Assembly (NCBI RefSeq): GCF_032062135.1
Contig: NC_092858.1
Coordinates: 162,467,171-162,531,170 of the forward strand
Direction of reading: 5' to 3'
Source of the DNA: Pyxicephalus adspersus
Taxonomy: Eukaryota; Chordata; Amphibia; Anura; Pyxicephalidae
DNA length: 64,000 nt
Both the position numbers and the translations under genes were made by a program. Shown piece by piece: positions 11,941 to 23,704 of the stretch (the stretch's first letter is position 1; each line of letters starts with the position of its first letter). Below the pieces are notes generated by a model. The model saw only the letters and a list, made by a program, of their open reading frames with translations. It was not told where the DNA came from and did not search any database.

Positions 11941-12148
11941 GGCCTGATTTAATAAAGCTCTGGACTGGAGAAAACAGGCTATCATTGGAGAACCTGGGTG
12001 ATCCAGCAAACCTGAATTGGATCTGGTCCAGAACTGAAAACATTTGCCAACTAATATGAGGAAATCTTTTCCAGGTATGCTGGACTATCCAGGTTCTCCC
12101 ACCATAATTTACCTTCTCCAGTCTAGGGGAGCTTTGATACATCAGGCC
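11941..12148. mobile_element. Palindromic MITE, GGCCCTGATTTATTAAAG family, copy 1
   Basis: The ends GGCCTGATTTAATAAAGCTC and GAGCTTTGATACATCAGGCC form long imperfect inverted repeats. Inner words GGTGATCCAGCAAACCTG and its counterpart near the other end are shared with the other copies. The whole element can fold on itself. It is non-coding, and no matching flanking triplet is seen for this copy. Confidence 0.85.
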
Positions 12149-12505
12149 TGCTGTCACTTGCTATACTTTACACTCTGCTCTTCCTCTGTGGAAGTTGCTG
12201 CAATATACTTGGTGCTTTTGGGTATGCCGGTACATTTGTCTATTGGGGCTAACGAGGCAATGCTCAGGCCTAACAGTCATTTGCATGACTTGATGTTGAT
12301 GGTCCCTCTTAGCTCCAACATCAGTGTTTCTAGATATTTTGGTGGAAAGGTTAAAAATTACTGGGGGGAACTTTGCACTGTCACCTAGCCTCAACTGTGA
12401 ATATACAGGTCTTGACAAATCTGGCAGCGGATACCATTTTGCCTGCTAAGTGAGGAGGAATGCTTTGAATTATTCTGTTATTTATCTGTAATCATAATGT
12501 AGACT
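12149..12505. other. Unassigned spacer
   Basis: There is no gene. The 114-codon plus frame that ends here overlaps the MITE and is not protein-like. Confidence 0.55.
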
Positions 12506-12791
12506 TGTGTTTCCCAACCAGGATTCTGTGGAACCCTAGGGTTCCTACAGAGGTTGTTCCAGGGGTTTTCCATAGCAATGGGAAATTGGTCAGTTTAACT
12601 GAAACCAATGATCTTTTTGGCTATCTGTAAGGGTGACATTCTTCCCACTGGCTTACAATGTAAGAGATTCTTTCACATGACCACTAAGTCAATGTACTCT
12701 AAACTGATATAGGGATATTGGAAGCAGGGGTTCCCTGAAGACCTGGAAGTTTTTTAAGGGGTACCCCATGTTAAAAGCTTAAGGAACACTG
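12506..12791 (+). mobile_element. hAT-like non-autonomous element, TGTTTCTCAACC family, copy 1
   Basis: It starts GTGTTTCCCAACCAGG and ends AAGGAACACTG, with inner landmarks TGATCTTTTTGGCTATCTG, TAAGGGTGACATTCTTCC and GGGGTTCCCTGAAGACCT. The same landmarks occur at 17928, 35227 and 37203. The ends resemble CAGTGTTTCTCAA-type hAT termini. Flanks TGTAGAC and TGCAGAC may be a decayed target duplication. There is no open frame. Confidence 0.75.
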
Positions 12792-13524
12792 CTGCAGACC
12801 AATCAATAAGAACTCCATTCCATTGCATTTTTGTCTGTGCTGTAACAATAATATGCATGAGAGAACATGAGATAATCATTCAGGAGAATCTCCATTCATC
12901 AGAATATGATTAGCCTGAAGGTTCCCATGTAGCTTGGTTCGATCTGTGGAGAATCACATAATTGTGTAATCCAAGAAATAATGATTTTGGAATTTGTTTT
13001 GGAATTTTGGAATATGTTTTTCTGCATGGCAGACCAATTTGTATGCATATATTTAGGAGGATCAAATGTTCACCATATGTCTGTTTCTGTGTGTGTGTTG
13101 TGTACATTATCTATATTAATAATAAATTATTACTTTTCATGATGAAGAATAGATTTACAGGGTCTGTACTGTACAAAGACATTCTAAGGCAATACTATCT
13201 TTACCAGACATGTCAGATGACCTTTTGGTATACCGGTGTTGTGTTTCTATGGCAACAAGCCAACGGTAAACAGATGGAACATTCTTTGATGAGACTGGAC
13301 CATCAGCGGCAAATAAATAGTGTTAGTATTGTAAATGTGAACTACAAGTACATTAACATACTGTAAGTGTTTGGAGGTTAACTAGTGTACTATGAACTAA
13401 TTTTTATGTCTTGTTGTTTCCATTCTTTATTTTTTTGTGTTCAACTGGTATATAGTTTAATTATTTTTTCACCTTAGATTATTTTAGGTTATTCATACAT
13501 ATGTTTGTAATACTGTATACATAC
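12792..13524. other. Unassigned non-coding stretch
   Basis: The longest frame is 134 codons (12962-13366, plus). Its translation is rich in I, Y, F and C and matches no family I know. It is treated as chance. Confidence 0.55.
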
Positions 13525-13525
13525 A

Positions 13526-13562
<37 letters not shown>
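13525..13562. repeat. (TA)n microsatellite
   Basis: A pure run of about 19 TA units. Confidence 0.97.
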
Positions 13563-13566
<4 letters not shown>

Positions 13567-14169
13567 CAAATTATTAAGAAGAACAACACAATGATAAAAA
13601 TAAACAAATATACAAACATATAAAATTGGTTTTATTTTTAAGTAGGTAAATCCAGAGATAATCTTTTTCTGAAACTAGTAAAAATCATAAACCGTTACAA
13701 AGTGCCATTGGAAAAACTACAATTGAAGTAATACAACCCAAATTACCCACTCATAACATTTTAGATAATAAAATTAGATAATTAAATTACTGTAGTTGTC
13801 CATGCTGGATGCATGTTGTAGGACTTCCTATATTCCTTCTTTTTGAGGTATCATAACATACAGAATGATATACAATGAATCACTGTCTATTAGCCAACAA
13901 TAGATGAGAATAACAAACTTAACATTAAAATTAAACAAAACCTTAATATAAAAAAGCATAAAAAACTATCATAGCATCAAAGTATTAAAAAGTATTCAAA
14001 CTCAACTTGGATGGTTGGGAGGTCATTGGGTGGATGCCAAAATCATAACGTCCTTGTGTACTTCAAAGGTTAGAATTCCGACCCTAAGTGTCCACACGTC
14101 AGCAATCAGGGGTATCCAGAATAACCTATTTTTTTTTAACCTAAGCAGCTTCCTCGCTGTTTCTGGTTT
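13563..14169. other. AT-rich stretch upstream of a broken coding region
   Basis: There is no gene. The last 40 bases (14128-14169) are pyrimidine-rich and end in TTTCAG just before the open coding text begins, so they may be an old 3' splice site. Confidence 0.45.
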
Positions 14170-15385
14170 CAGTTGGCCAATTTACAGATCTGGAACAAGC
14201 ATGCAACATTGTATGAAGAGTTTGAAATTGAAGAGGACTCTGTTGGTAAAGGATTTGATTAGCATGAGTTGAGTGATTTGGCACGTGATTTGGGACTATC
14301 AAAGAAGGCTCCAGAATTCCTAGCATCAAGGGCGCGTGAGAAAAACTTACTTGAACAAAGGAACAAAGGTATTATACTTTCGAACCAGAGAAATTTATTT
14401 CTAGAGTATTTAAGAACTGACAGTAGCTTTGTGTATTGCCATAACATACCTGGTGTACTGGAGGAATTGGGAATTCCAATCTATAACTTAACTGAATTGC
14501 AACTATTCATCAATAGCTCAAAGTAGAGGTTAAAGTTTGTCCTCCTTCACAATGGCAAAATATTTGGGTCAGTTCCATTGGCTATTCAGTTCCTCTTTGT
14601 GAAGAATATACATGAGTCATTGAGTTGTTGCAATATCACCAACACAATTGGGTCATCTGTGTTGACCTTAAAATGCTATACTTCCTTCTCGGTCAGCCAT
14701 GCGGTTACACCAAGTATCCCTGTTAACTGTGCATGTGGAACAGCAGAGCTCGTGAGAGGCATTGGGTAGAAAGGAATTGGCCTCCAAGGTCTGCCGTAAA
14801 ACCAGGTGATCCAAACATTCTACATGAACCACATGTTGATAGAAATATTATATTCCTGCCTCTACACATGAAACTGGATCTGATGAAGCAGTTCGGTAAA
14901 GCTTTGGCAACTGAAGGAGACTGTTTCAAGTACCTCATTTTGGCATTTCCTAGCCTGTCATTTGAAAAAATGAAGGCCAGTGTGTTTGATGGTCCACAGA
15001 TTCGGCAGCTCATCAAAGATGAACATTTCATCTGGACAATGTCAGAAGTCGAAAAGAATGTTGGTTATCATTCAAAGCCATTGTCAAGGAACTTCTTGGA
15101 AACACACGAGCAAATAATTTCACAGAAATTGTCCTGAAACTCTTGGAGAGCTACAAAATGCTCGGTTGCAATATGAGCATCAAGGTGCATTTTCTGCATA
15201 GCCATCTTTCTAACTTCCTGGAAAACCTTGGTGCAGTCAGTGATGAGCAAGGTGAACGATTCCACCAAGATTTGAATGTCATGGAAGGACGGTATCAGGG
15301 TAGATGGGATGTACATATGATGGCTGACTATTGTTGGAGGATCCGGCGGGATTGTCCTAACACTGAACACCCCAGGAAAAGTTAA
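14170..15385 (+). pseudogene. Broken copy of a dispersed, transposon-like protein family
   Basis: A protein-like reading runs across about 1.2 kb in three pieces. Frame 1 (14170-14580) contains HELSDLARDLGLSKKAPEFL and later RLKFVLLHNG. Frame 3 (about 14583-15060) contains LCMWNSRARERHWVERNWPP, then LPLHMKLDLMKQFGKAL. Frame 2 (about 15062-15385) contains LGCNMSIKVHFLHSHL, GERFHQDLNVMEGRYQGRWD and MMADYCWRIRRD. From recall, these words in this order occur in a multicopy family of uncharacterised proteins in many arthropods, cnidarians and some vertebrates, which suggests a mobile element. I cannot name its superfamily. In-frame stops lie at 14260-14262, 14524-14526, 14613-14615 and 14724-14726, with frameshifts near 14580 and 15060, so the copy is dead. 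The conserved His, Asp and Glu residues in the last piece could be a catalytic set, but this is inference. A TTTCAG just before the start may be a splice acceptor, which would make this a last exon. Confidence 0.75.
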
Positions 15386-15504
15386 AAGCGTACATTTTTA
15401 CCTTAACCGCTTACCTAATTATTTTTCAAATGTTTTCCTGTAAAAAAAATGTCATAGAGTAACAATAAATCCCTTGTATGAACAAAAAAAATTAAATAAA
15501 CAGT

Positions 15505-15592
15505 ACATTCAAGTTATTTATTTATTTTTTTATTTATGTATCATAAAAACATTCAAGTTATTTTTTTTTTTTTTATTTATGTATCATAAAAC
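15505..15592 (+). repeat. 44-bp tandem duplication
   Basis: ACATTCAAGTTATTT, a T-rich run and TTATTTATGTATCATAAAA occur twice with starts at 15505 and 15549. The two units differ mainly in T-run length. The duplication sits just 3' of the broken transposon-like gene. Confidence 0.9.
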
Positions 15593-17926
15593 TTGGATGT
15601 GATGGCAAAAAATTGGGCTCATTTCTAGATTAACCACCCAAAAAATAGTAAAAAAATAGGTGTAGGATCTAGCTCAACAAAAAATGCGTTTTCCAGGGAA
15701 ATGAACACAATAATAAATATAACTGTGGTTTGATTTTGGGGCCACCAAAACACATTTATATTGTTCTGCCTAGAAGTGCCCACCCAGCACAGAAATATAA
15801 GTCTTGTGCAGAGTTAACCATTATATAAAAAGAAGGCTTTATTTGTTAGTGGTTACAGTGGTGATTAGGTTGGAAATTGTTTTTTAAAAGGAAAAATAGG
15901 AAGTTTGTATGCTTATTTAAATCTATGTTGGTGATCTTATTGATTTTCACTTTAAGTACATAGTTGCCTTCCTTCAAGGCACAAAGAGTCTGTTTAGCAA
16001 TTTAAACTGATTAGAATGAAATTCATGGTGGTGACTTTTCTCATGACCTCTGTAAATGTAGCAGACTTCTCTTCCTCTGTTCTGATTGCATTACTTATAT
16101 TACACCAGGCTAGACCTCATTGACCTGAAAGGTTAAAATCAGTGCAGAGTTTATGCTACTGCTTCCAATATGTCCTTATAGGAGGATCAGTGAACTGATT
16201 CCATATTAGACAAAAGACAAGCTGGCAGTAATCTTTGTTACATGTGTTAATGGTTATCACTTGACTAATTAAATATCATTAGAACCCTATTTTCCACTTC
16301 TTGTGCCTAAAGAAACAAGGTAAAGAGGCACGGGGGTAGTATTGATGCCCAACGTCTCAGGCCATCTGCCCTCAACATCCAAGAACACTGCCAAAATTAA
16401 AGCTTTGTCCTTGAATATGTCACTGATTTTTTAAAATGTTTTCCTTCTTATTACATAAGGAGTTAGCAGAGAAGACTGGCAGTCCAATTACTGATTTTAC
16501 AATTGGTAATGTTTAACCCTAGCGGAGTCTCTGTGTTTCATAAAGCTCCTTGGATGAAATTTGCTTTAAAAAAAAATTTGTCTTCATTTAGTTTTGTGCT
16601 GATTAAAAAAATAAATGTGCTTTTTTTGGTGCTTTTGAATGGGCTGCATTATTGTAATAAGCTTTATTGTCAAACACATATTGTATGAAATCTAAGGCAG
16701 CGCAGCATCTTTAGTGTTCTTAGATCTGGATTTTTATTGCGTCAATTGGATGGTTATTTGTATAATGCTTTTTTAAGTGTTATTCTTTTTATTGTCTGTT
16801 TTATACTTCTGTGAAGAAAAAATAATTAGACATTTAACATTTTGGTCAAAAAAGAATACATATTTTTTTTTTTTTTGCTAACTTTTTATGTATTTGGGAA
16901 CTCTCAGTTTCACTTTTCTGTAATTGCCTATTGTTCTCTAGCCGTATGAGTTAACAGAAACTTTTAAAACACAAAACTTACCTATCTGCATTGTGACTTA
17001 AGAATGTATGAGATTATAGTTATAGGGTATTTTTTATATGATCTTGCTCTTGTAAATTTGTGAGAAAAAAATGTCAATTGAGCAGAATAGTGTCTCAAGA
17101 AATAATTCATAATTCTGGGGACTATAATACAATGCTGATTTTTGGAGGTAACCTTCTCCAAATAAATCAGGTTACATTTTCCTCAGTCCTTGTAAAGTAG
17201 CAATGAGTCACTTTTGATATTGTATTCCTCTTTACTGGGTCTATAAACTAAAAGAATACATTGCTTGCATTTTTTCCATAGCATGGTTAATAAAGAGATA
17301 TCTATATCTTTATATCTCTTAGTATAAAAGTATGAATTAGGAGTATCTTAAATGCTCTGCATACTTGCTTAAACATTCAATATGTAAAAATCCATGCTTA
17401 GCAATGTTTGAAAACTTATGAGGTACACTTATTATCAATTCTAGTTTATTTTCCATGTCCTTAGTGACACAAAACAGGCAATAGCCAAAGCAGAGGTCAA
17501 AGCTCAGATCACATAGATTACCATGAATGAGTAGAAGACTGAAAGCAGTGCTCATGGATTCCATTCTCAAGTTTAATAAAATATGGGGCCCTTGGTTTAT
17601 ATCCATTTACCTCTTGCCAGCAGACTTTGATAATCACTTTCTAGAACTATTGACTACAAAATATAATGAATATTCTAGTATCCATAACTCCCGCTTCCCT
17701 TGGCCACTGTAAATAGGGCCTGACCTTCTTGTACTTCCCCTAACAGCAGCAGGAGATGTTCTAGTCCCAACATCCTTGCAAAAATTTTCCAAAGTAGCTG
17801 CTAGTACTGAAACATTTTTCCATGTGTAACTGTGGGTATGTGACAGCTTAGATCACACATTCAAGTGCAGGAGATACATGGAGAAGAGTCAGTGATCTTT
17901 GTTAGAATATTGCATGTTATGCAGAT
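15593..17926. other. Unassigned non-coding stretch
   Basis: AT-rich DNA with no frame above 90 codons and no recognised repeat. Positions 15600-15760 may be the 3' flank of the element whose coding remnant lies upstream. The remainder shows nothing I can name. Confidence 0.5.
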
Positions 17927-17927
17927 C

Positions 17928-18196
17928 AGTTTTTCTCAACTAGAGTTCCTCCAGAGGTTGATCGGGGTTCCTTGAGCAATGAGCAGTTTGTGCCTCTCAG
18001 GTCAGTTTCAATGACACCAATGATCTTTTTGGCTATCTGTAAGGGTGACGTTCGTCCGTGGCTAACAATGTAAGAGGCATTCTTTCTACTGACCACCATA
18101 TTGATGTACTGTAGGTTGTAAAAGTAATATTTATAGTGGGGGTTCCCTAAGGACCTTTAAGATATTTCAAGATTGTGCAAAAGGTTGTCAAACTCT
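17928..18196 (+). mobile_element. hAT-like non-autonomous element, copy 2
   Basis: It starts AGTTTTTCTCAACTAGAG and contains CCTCTCAGGTCAGTTTCAAT, TGATCTTTTTGGCTATCTG, TAAGGGTGACGTTC and GGGGGTTCCCTAAGGACCTT. These are collinear with copies at 12506 and 37203. The 3' end is diverged, near GGTTGTCAAACTCTG. Confidence 0.8.
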
Positions 18197-19119
18197 GATG
18201 TAGAGCTTTTTGGATACCAAATGTTTAAAAAATATACTGAAAAGTCTCTGTCACTATTTAACACCTGTGCATAGCTTGAAAAATGTCACAGCATCATAGC
18301 AATATATTCATCAATTAACTACTGCTTGTGCCAGGGCAAGCAAAGATTTGTGGCTACTAATCACTTTAGGTTTCTGCAGTGGGAAATTGTTTTTTTTTCA
18401 GCCTGTTAGTTCCCCTGTTTGCTTTTGATGTCCATGATTGCGAATATAAGCCACAGCTCTGGTTCAGGTGCAGGTGGAGCCTCAAGAGTGCCTAAGGGTA
18501 TTAACTTTAACTCCAGTAGGCCATTGGTGCCCACATGTGCATGATGCATCTTGATGCCCGAGCAATAATATTAACACTTTAGGATTTAGAAGTCATCTGA
18601 TGAAGATGTGTATAGGAAGATAGGGATGAACTAATGAGAAACATTTGTGTGTCTTTTGTGATGAATGAGGAGCTACAGGGAAATATTATTCTGGTGGCCT
18701 TTTGCCATATTTTTCAGCAATCTATTTTCTGTGAAGTAGAAAGACTTTAAATTGTCTTTGTTAATGTCTTCAAGATGATAACATTTGATAATTAAATAGA
18801 GTCATTATCCATTATCATATTTAGAATGGATGAAATATGATTCACTCCAGGGAACAAATAGCAGTTTACACTTGATTACATTGATTGACCAGTCTAGGTA
18901 GGAGACAACTGATTGAAAATTGATGCTGCTATAAAAATTACCAAATTCCAATGAGGGTACAACTTTAAGTTTTGCTCTCCTCTTAACAATTACTTCCCTC
19001 TGCAGCTTCAGTTTAGAATTACCTATGAATAATGTTCACAGTATTATTGCTCTCTTGTCCAGGTTTTGCTTTCATATGCATGTGCATTTAATGTATACAC
19101 TTGTGTTTGTATGTGCATG
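18197..19119. other. Unassigned non-coding stretch
   Basis: I see no gene or repeat. Positions 18560-18920 are non-repetitive and could be conserved regulatory DNA, but this cannot be shown from one sequence. Confidence 0.5.
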
Positions 19120-19121
19120 TA

Positions 19122-19710
19122 CCGTATTTTTCGCCGTATAAGACGCTCCGGAATATAAGACGCACCCAATTTTAAAGGAGAAAAATCTAGAAAAAAAAGA
19201 TTCTGAAAGATTATTCCCCTTCTGATCACTCATGTGCCATTCATACCGGTATTCCCCTTCTGATCACTCATGTGCCATTCAAATTCCCTTTCTGATCACT
19301 CTGTGTCACTCAAAATTCCCTTCTGATCACTCTGTTATTCAAAATTCCCCTTCTGATCACTCTGTGCCTTTCAAATTCCCTTTCTGATCACTCTGTGTCA
19401 CTCAAAATTCCCTTCTGATCACTCTGTTATTCAAAATTCCCCTTCTGATCACTCTGTGCTTTTTTTCCACTGTACGGCAGTTAGGACAGGGAACAGCAGG
19501 TGGCGCTGTGCCGGCTTCATTCGCTCTGCTTTACAGACAGGAGAAGACACGATGCTGGCAGAGGAGAGAAGAGACACGCTGCATGCAGTCAGAGACACAC
19601 GCAGGATCAGGTATCGGGTGAGTATAACACATTTGTCGTATAGGACGCACTAACTTTTCCCCCCCAGTTTTGGGGAAGAAAAAGTGCGTCTTATATGGCA
19701 AAAAATACGG
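19122..19710. mobile_element. 589-bp TA-flanked non-autonomous DNA transposon
   Basis: The left end is CCGTATTTTTCGCCGTATAA, followed by GACGC...GACGCACC. The right end, reverse-complemented, is CCGTATTTTTTGCCATATAA, followed by GACGCAC, so there are near-perfect terminal inverted repeats of about 27 bp. A second GACGCACTAA-type box lies inside the right end. TA occurs immediately outside both ends (19120-19121 and 19711-19712), as expected for a TA target duplication of the Tc1/mariner kind. No transposase is encoded, and the interior is a minisatellite plus a GC-richer unique segment. Confidence 0.85.
19213..19460 (+). repeat. Minisatellite inside the TA-flanked transposon, higher-order 92-bp unit
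   Basis: About eight copies of a 29-32-bp unit built on TTCCCTTCTGATCACTCTGT. Three successive variants form a 92-bp block that is repeated: bases from 19281 and from 19373 agree exactly for 87 positions. The BclI-like TGATCA word is present in every unit. Confidence 0.95.
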
Positions 19711-19816
19711 TAACTGGGTGCGGGGAGCTTATCATTTTTTAAATATATGTTCAAAGAATTTAATTTTTATTTACATGTAACTTACTCTCACAAGGAGTGA
19801 AATAAGTCCTCTATGT

Positions 19817-20100
19817 CAGTGGTTCCCAACCTTTTGGAGCTCACGGACTACTAAACGCATGGACTCCGGAGCTGTGTGTCACTCAAAGGGGAAGAATCTT
19901 CCCCCCCGGAATGATTTCATGATGCCGGAACCCGTCCACTCTCCTATCACAGGTCTGCAAGTCTGCAATGGACACCTTTCTGAGCCTGCGATGCGTATGG
20001 TAGACGTGGTCCACGGCTCTGGCCGGTTCGCCCCTTCAATCGGGGTCCTTCTCCTGACCCCGCTGGGGGGTGCACCGGCCAGAGCCATGGCCACTTGTGG
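19817..20100 (+). mobile_element. GC-rich hAT-like element, copy 1
   Basis: The left end CAGTGGTTCCCAACCTTTTG is typical of hAT termini. Inner words GAGCTGTGTGTCACTCAAAG, TTCATGATGCCGGAACCCG, CAGGTCTG, GAGCCTGCGATG and CCCCGCTGGGGGGTGCACC recur, reverse-complemented, at 34526-34820. The right end is diverged or lost near 20100. The 99-codon frame here is a by-product of GC content. Confidence 0.75.
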
Positions 20101-20552
20101 GTGGCAGACATGTCATAGTATAGTGCAGGTTACTTTGAAGAAGACAAATTGTGCTTAGCAGCTTTTTCCCTGTCCAAGGCAGCCGGTGTTTGATCGATCA
20201 GAACCTGGAAGTGTTTAGAGCTGAGAACTTCCAGGTCCATACTACCCTGGAGAGATCAGTAAACAGATGTTCACTAATCTGCCACTATTCTCCATCCTGA
20301 TAATGAAGGTGTCAGGCATTGGGGAGGCACAGGGTAACCTAGGATGGTGGAGCATTCAGAGAGAGGGGTACATTTTTACATGACAACATCTAAAACTCCA
20401 AAACATTATATATTTTATGAAAGCAGAGAACCTACATGATAATAGCTCAACTGTTCATGAAAACCCATCCAGGTTATTACTACCAAGGGGATATCAGCAG
20501 ACAGGAAAGACAAGTTGTTGACTTTATTAAAATTAATAACTAATATTTATCT
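20101..20552. other. Unassigned spacer
   Basis: There is no gene. It contains a small inverted pair around CAGAACCTGGAAGTGTTTAG and AACTTCCAGGTCC (about 20198-20240). Nothing else is recognised. Confidence 0.55.
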
Positions 20553-20850
20553 TATTTATAGCACTGACATATTACACATCGCTTTACAAAATCTAAAGTC
20601 ACGTCACTAGCTGTCCGTCAAAGGGGCTCACAATCTAATGTCCCTACCATAGTCGTATGTCAATACCACAGTATAAGGTCAATATGAGGGGAAGCCAAAT
20701 AACCTAATAACATGTGGGAACCTAATTTGGCACATGGGAGGAAACCAGAGTATCTGGGGTAAACCCAAGCAAACACTGGGAGAACATGCTGCAAGTGCTG
20801 CAAAGGCACCGTCAGCCCAGAACACATCTTGAGAGTTAGTCAGGTTGCAG
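20553..20850 (-). mobile_element. SINE, nearly full length
   Basis: On the plus strand it reads TTATAGCACTGACATATTAC at the tail, then GGGGCTCACAATCTAATGTC, CCATAGTCGTATGTC, CACATGGGAGGAAACCAGAG and CAAACACTGGGAGAACATGC. This is the reverse complement of the body at 49568-49880 (GCATGTTCTCC, GGTTTCCTC, TAGATTGTGAGC). The head near 20820-20850 is too diverged to show clear polymerase III boxes. Confidence 0.8.
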
Positions 20851-23046
20851 GGTGGCATCTCCATGTAGGACTTGTGAATATAATAACCTCCACTAATAAA
20901 ACCAGAGGTCTGTAGAGAACTATAATGCTATAATGCTATAATGGCCAAACATTAGTTTACATGCCAGCACTGCCACTCCCATAATACATGTATAGTATGC
21001 AGAAAAGGGTTTAAACTCCATTAAAAATTCCAGCCCTTGATTTTTACCTTTTCCATGACAATAGTTTGTCAAAATTACCTGATTTCACTAAACTTTTAGG
21101 TAAATTAAAATCCTAAATTTTGTCTGCTGGCAACATGAATCCCTTATAGAACCAACCGGATTGGGGTTGTGGTGTTATGCCCTGTAGCATTGCAAAAATG
21201 CTTGAGCCGTTGCAAACAAAGAACAGAGCAAAATTTTAGTTCCCTTTCAGCGCATGCATTTTACAGAATGCATTTTGACTTCTTCATGTAAATGGTTATT
21301 ATATTTTTCCTTCTTTTTAATTGTTTTATTAGTACTTTGTAAAAGCTTCTAATTTGTAAAAGCTACTAATTCTAGCCTTTGGACAGATTTGGTAATTCAG
21401 TTTTATTTAATTTACAAAGAGCTATGACATTTGACTTCTGCTGAGCTGTAGAGCTTAAGTACATTACATAACAATTTATAACGATTCAATCACGTTTTTA
21501 AGCCCCAACACCTATTACAGCATTTTCCTGGAATTGTACATTGATCCTGAAATGCTAAGAACTCTTTTTACAAGAAAACTAAGATGCAAATGGCATTTGC
21601 AGCACATAATAGTAACTGTGTCTTCAACGAACAGTTACAGTAAAATCGCTTTCTATGGCAAGTCCATTTTTCACAGATGGAATAATGCAAATGTTAAAAA
21701 AAATGCAGTGTCCACTATAAATCATTGTAGAGTAATAATCCAATCTCCAAACAAAAACAAGAGGAATCCAGTTGATCAATGTGATCATTATAAAAGATAA
21801 CTGAAAAAGCTAATGAAAAAAAATCTGCAATGTGATAAATATTATAGCAATCTTGCTAGATGAGGTGCGTTTAAAGAGGTCAGGCCGACGATTTTGGCTG
21901 ATGTGCGACTTTCTCTTTTATTATTACCATCTGTGTCAACTCAGAGTTCAGAGTAAAGAAAAAATTTCACATTTTCTTGCTGCATTTTCCCCCCAAATCT
22001 TTCTGTTTTTGGTCTGTGTGTGTGTCTGTATATTAACATGTATGTAAACCTAAGGAGACACTTCTTTTATTTTCTCCTCCTTGGGCTATACAATTGAAAG
22101 CATTTGGTTTTATCTATTTATTAAGTGCAAAAAATACTTGTTGATCCTGTTGATAAGGTTCTGGGTACAGTATAAAAAATTAGTGTTGTCACCCTATGGC
22201 AGGTATGTTATTGTCACTGTCACCATCTGTTATGGCTGTTCCTCTGCAACATGTTAAGATGTTATTCTAGCATTTAGATACTTTTTAAAATAATTTAAAT
22301 GTTTCCTCTGCAAAAAATAACTACATAGTAAGTTCTTTGGAACATACAGGCAGCTGCCCATGTGTAGTTCAGTATATGATCCTGGCATGCCTTGGTGCAG
22401 GGATAAAGAAACCTCTTTGCACATGTGCAGAAGTTAGGACATCCCCATCAGACCAATCCTGATGGTCAAATATCCAGAAGAAGACCAAAGATGTCATTGT
22501 CTTCAAGGGAGCTTGAAGCTATCACACCACTGAAGGGAGGGTGAGTACGATAGACGTTTGATCAGCTTTACCAAGAAATACCTAGCACTTTTCAATAAAA
22601 TTATGTTAATTAAATACACTCTGTGCCTAGGTGTTGCATGTTTGCATGTACTAAAGAAAAGACAAGACTAGGCCAGACTGCATAAGGGGTCCAGGAATAA
22701 ACTTATCATTGTTGCATGCCATCTTGCTACAATGGACCTTAGCCAGAGTTGGTTATCCAAAAGTTTGGTGGTCCAGGAAAGTACTAACTTATTATTTTTT
22801 TCCTCTTATCTCTTGATATTACGAGACCTCCGCACCAAATCCAGTGCTGGTTATGGGGCTTTTCATGAAGGCCATACAATCCAGAAGACTTTGGGTCTTC
22901 TTCTATTCTTACTTCCCAAGAATAGATGCTTCATATTCCCCTGATGGTAATATGAGGCGTTAGGAAGTTTTTTTGACAGCAAAGCATAACATATAGTACA
23001 TGTTACAGCTGCTGCAGTCACATTGGATCTCTAAGAAGGATCCAAT
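20851..23046. other. Unassigned non-coding stretch
   Basis: There is no protein-like frame (the longest is 88 codons). Positions 22330-22540 are GC-richer and repeat-like. The remainder is AT-rich with nothing recognised. Confidence 0.5.
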
Positions 23047-23280
23047 GACCCTGATTTACTATATATAATAGAAGTTCTCCAAGGCTGGAGAGAATACACT
23101 TTCGTCAGTGAAGCTGGGTAATCCAGCAAACCTGGAAAGGATTTCCTAAAAGTCATTATCTATTTGTTAGCAAATGATTTCAATCCTGGACCAGATCCAT
23201 CCCAGGTTTGCTGGATTACCCAGCTTTACTGATGAAAGTGTATTCACTCCAGCCTTGGGGAACTTTGATAAATCAGGGCC
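23047..23280. mobile_element. Palindromic MITE, copy 2
   Basis: Inverted ends GACCCTGATTTA and TAAATCAGGGCC, with GTTCTCCAAGGCTGGAGAG and CTCCAGCCTTGGGGAACTTT next inside. The flanks are C-AAT before and AAT-G after the element, an exact AAT direct repeat. Confidence 0.92.
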
Positions 23281-23388
23281 AATGTCTCTTCATTGATCAT
23301 TCCTCTTCAGTGCAGTGCATTGTCCTATAAGTTTAAAATTTATTATCTGTTGTATTCTGTTATAAATTAGTTTAAGTGTCTACCTCCC

Positions 23389-23416
23389 CTGAGAAAGCCA
23401 TAAGGCAAAACGCGTC
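23389..23416 (+). other. Hammerhead-like motif, weak copy
   Basis: CTGAGAAA, a GCC-ATAA-GGC hairpin, then AAAACGCGTC. The order and the palindromic ACGCGT followed by C resemble minimal hammerheads of Penelope-like elements. The first box is mutated (CTGAGAA rather than CTGATGA). Confidence 0.3.
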
Positions 23417-23704
23417 AGAAACAGAACCGTATTTAACCTGATACCCTAAATTTGACAAGTTCAATTGTTGAGCTTAATACTCTCTAGTATATCCTTGTTC
23501 TTTAAACTGGTAATGGTATTTTCATATTACCATGTAAAATTGTATTATAGTGTGCCAAATGAGTCCCTCTTTACATATGTCTTTTGTTCTTGTAATCAAT
23601 TTCCCATGGCTGGCACTAAGACGTCTAACTTATTGTAGGTCGGAGAATCTGTTTCATACTGTTTTTTTATGTATTTAGAGGGAATTGGCTAGCATCAGGG
23701 CATT
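23417..23704. other. Unassigned spacer
   Basis: I see nothing recognisable. Confidence 0.6.

Noticed and set aside
12962..13366. 134-codon plus frame
   Set aside because: AT-driven I/F/Y-rich text, no motif or splice context, low coding character.
19859..20158. 99-codon frame with higher GC
   Set aside because: It coincides with a GC-rich hAT-like element found again in reverse orientation at 34526.
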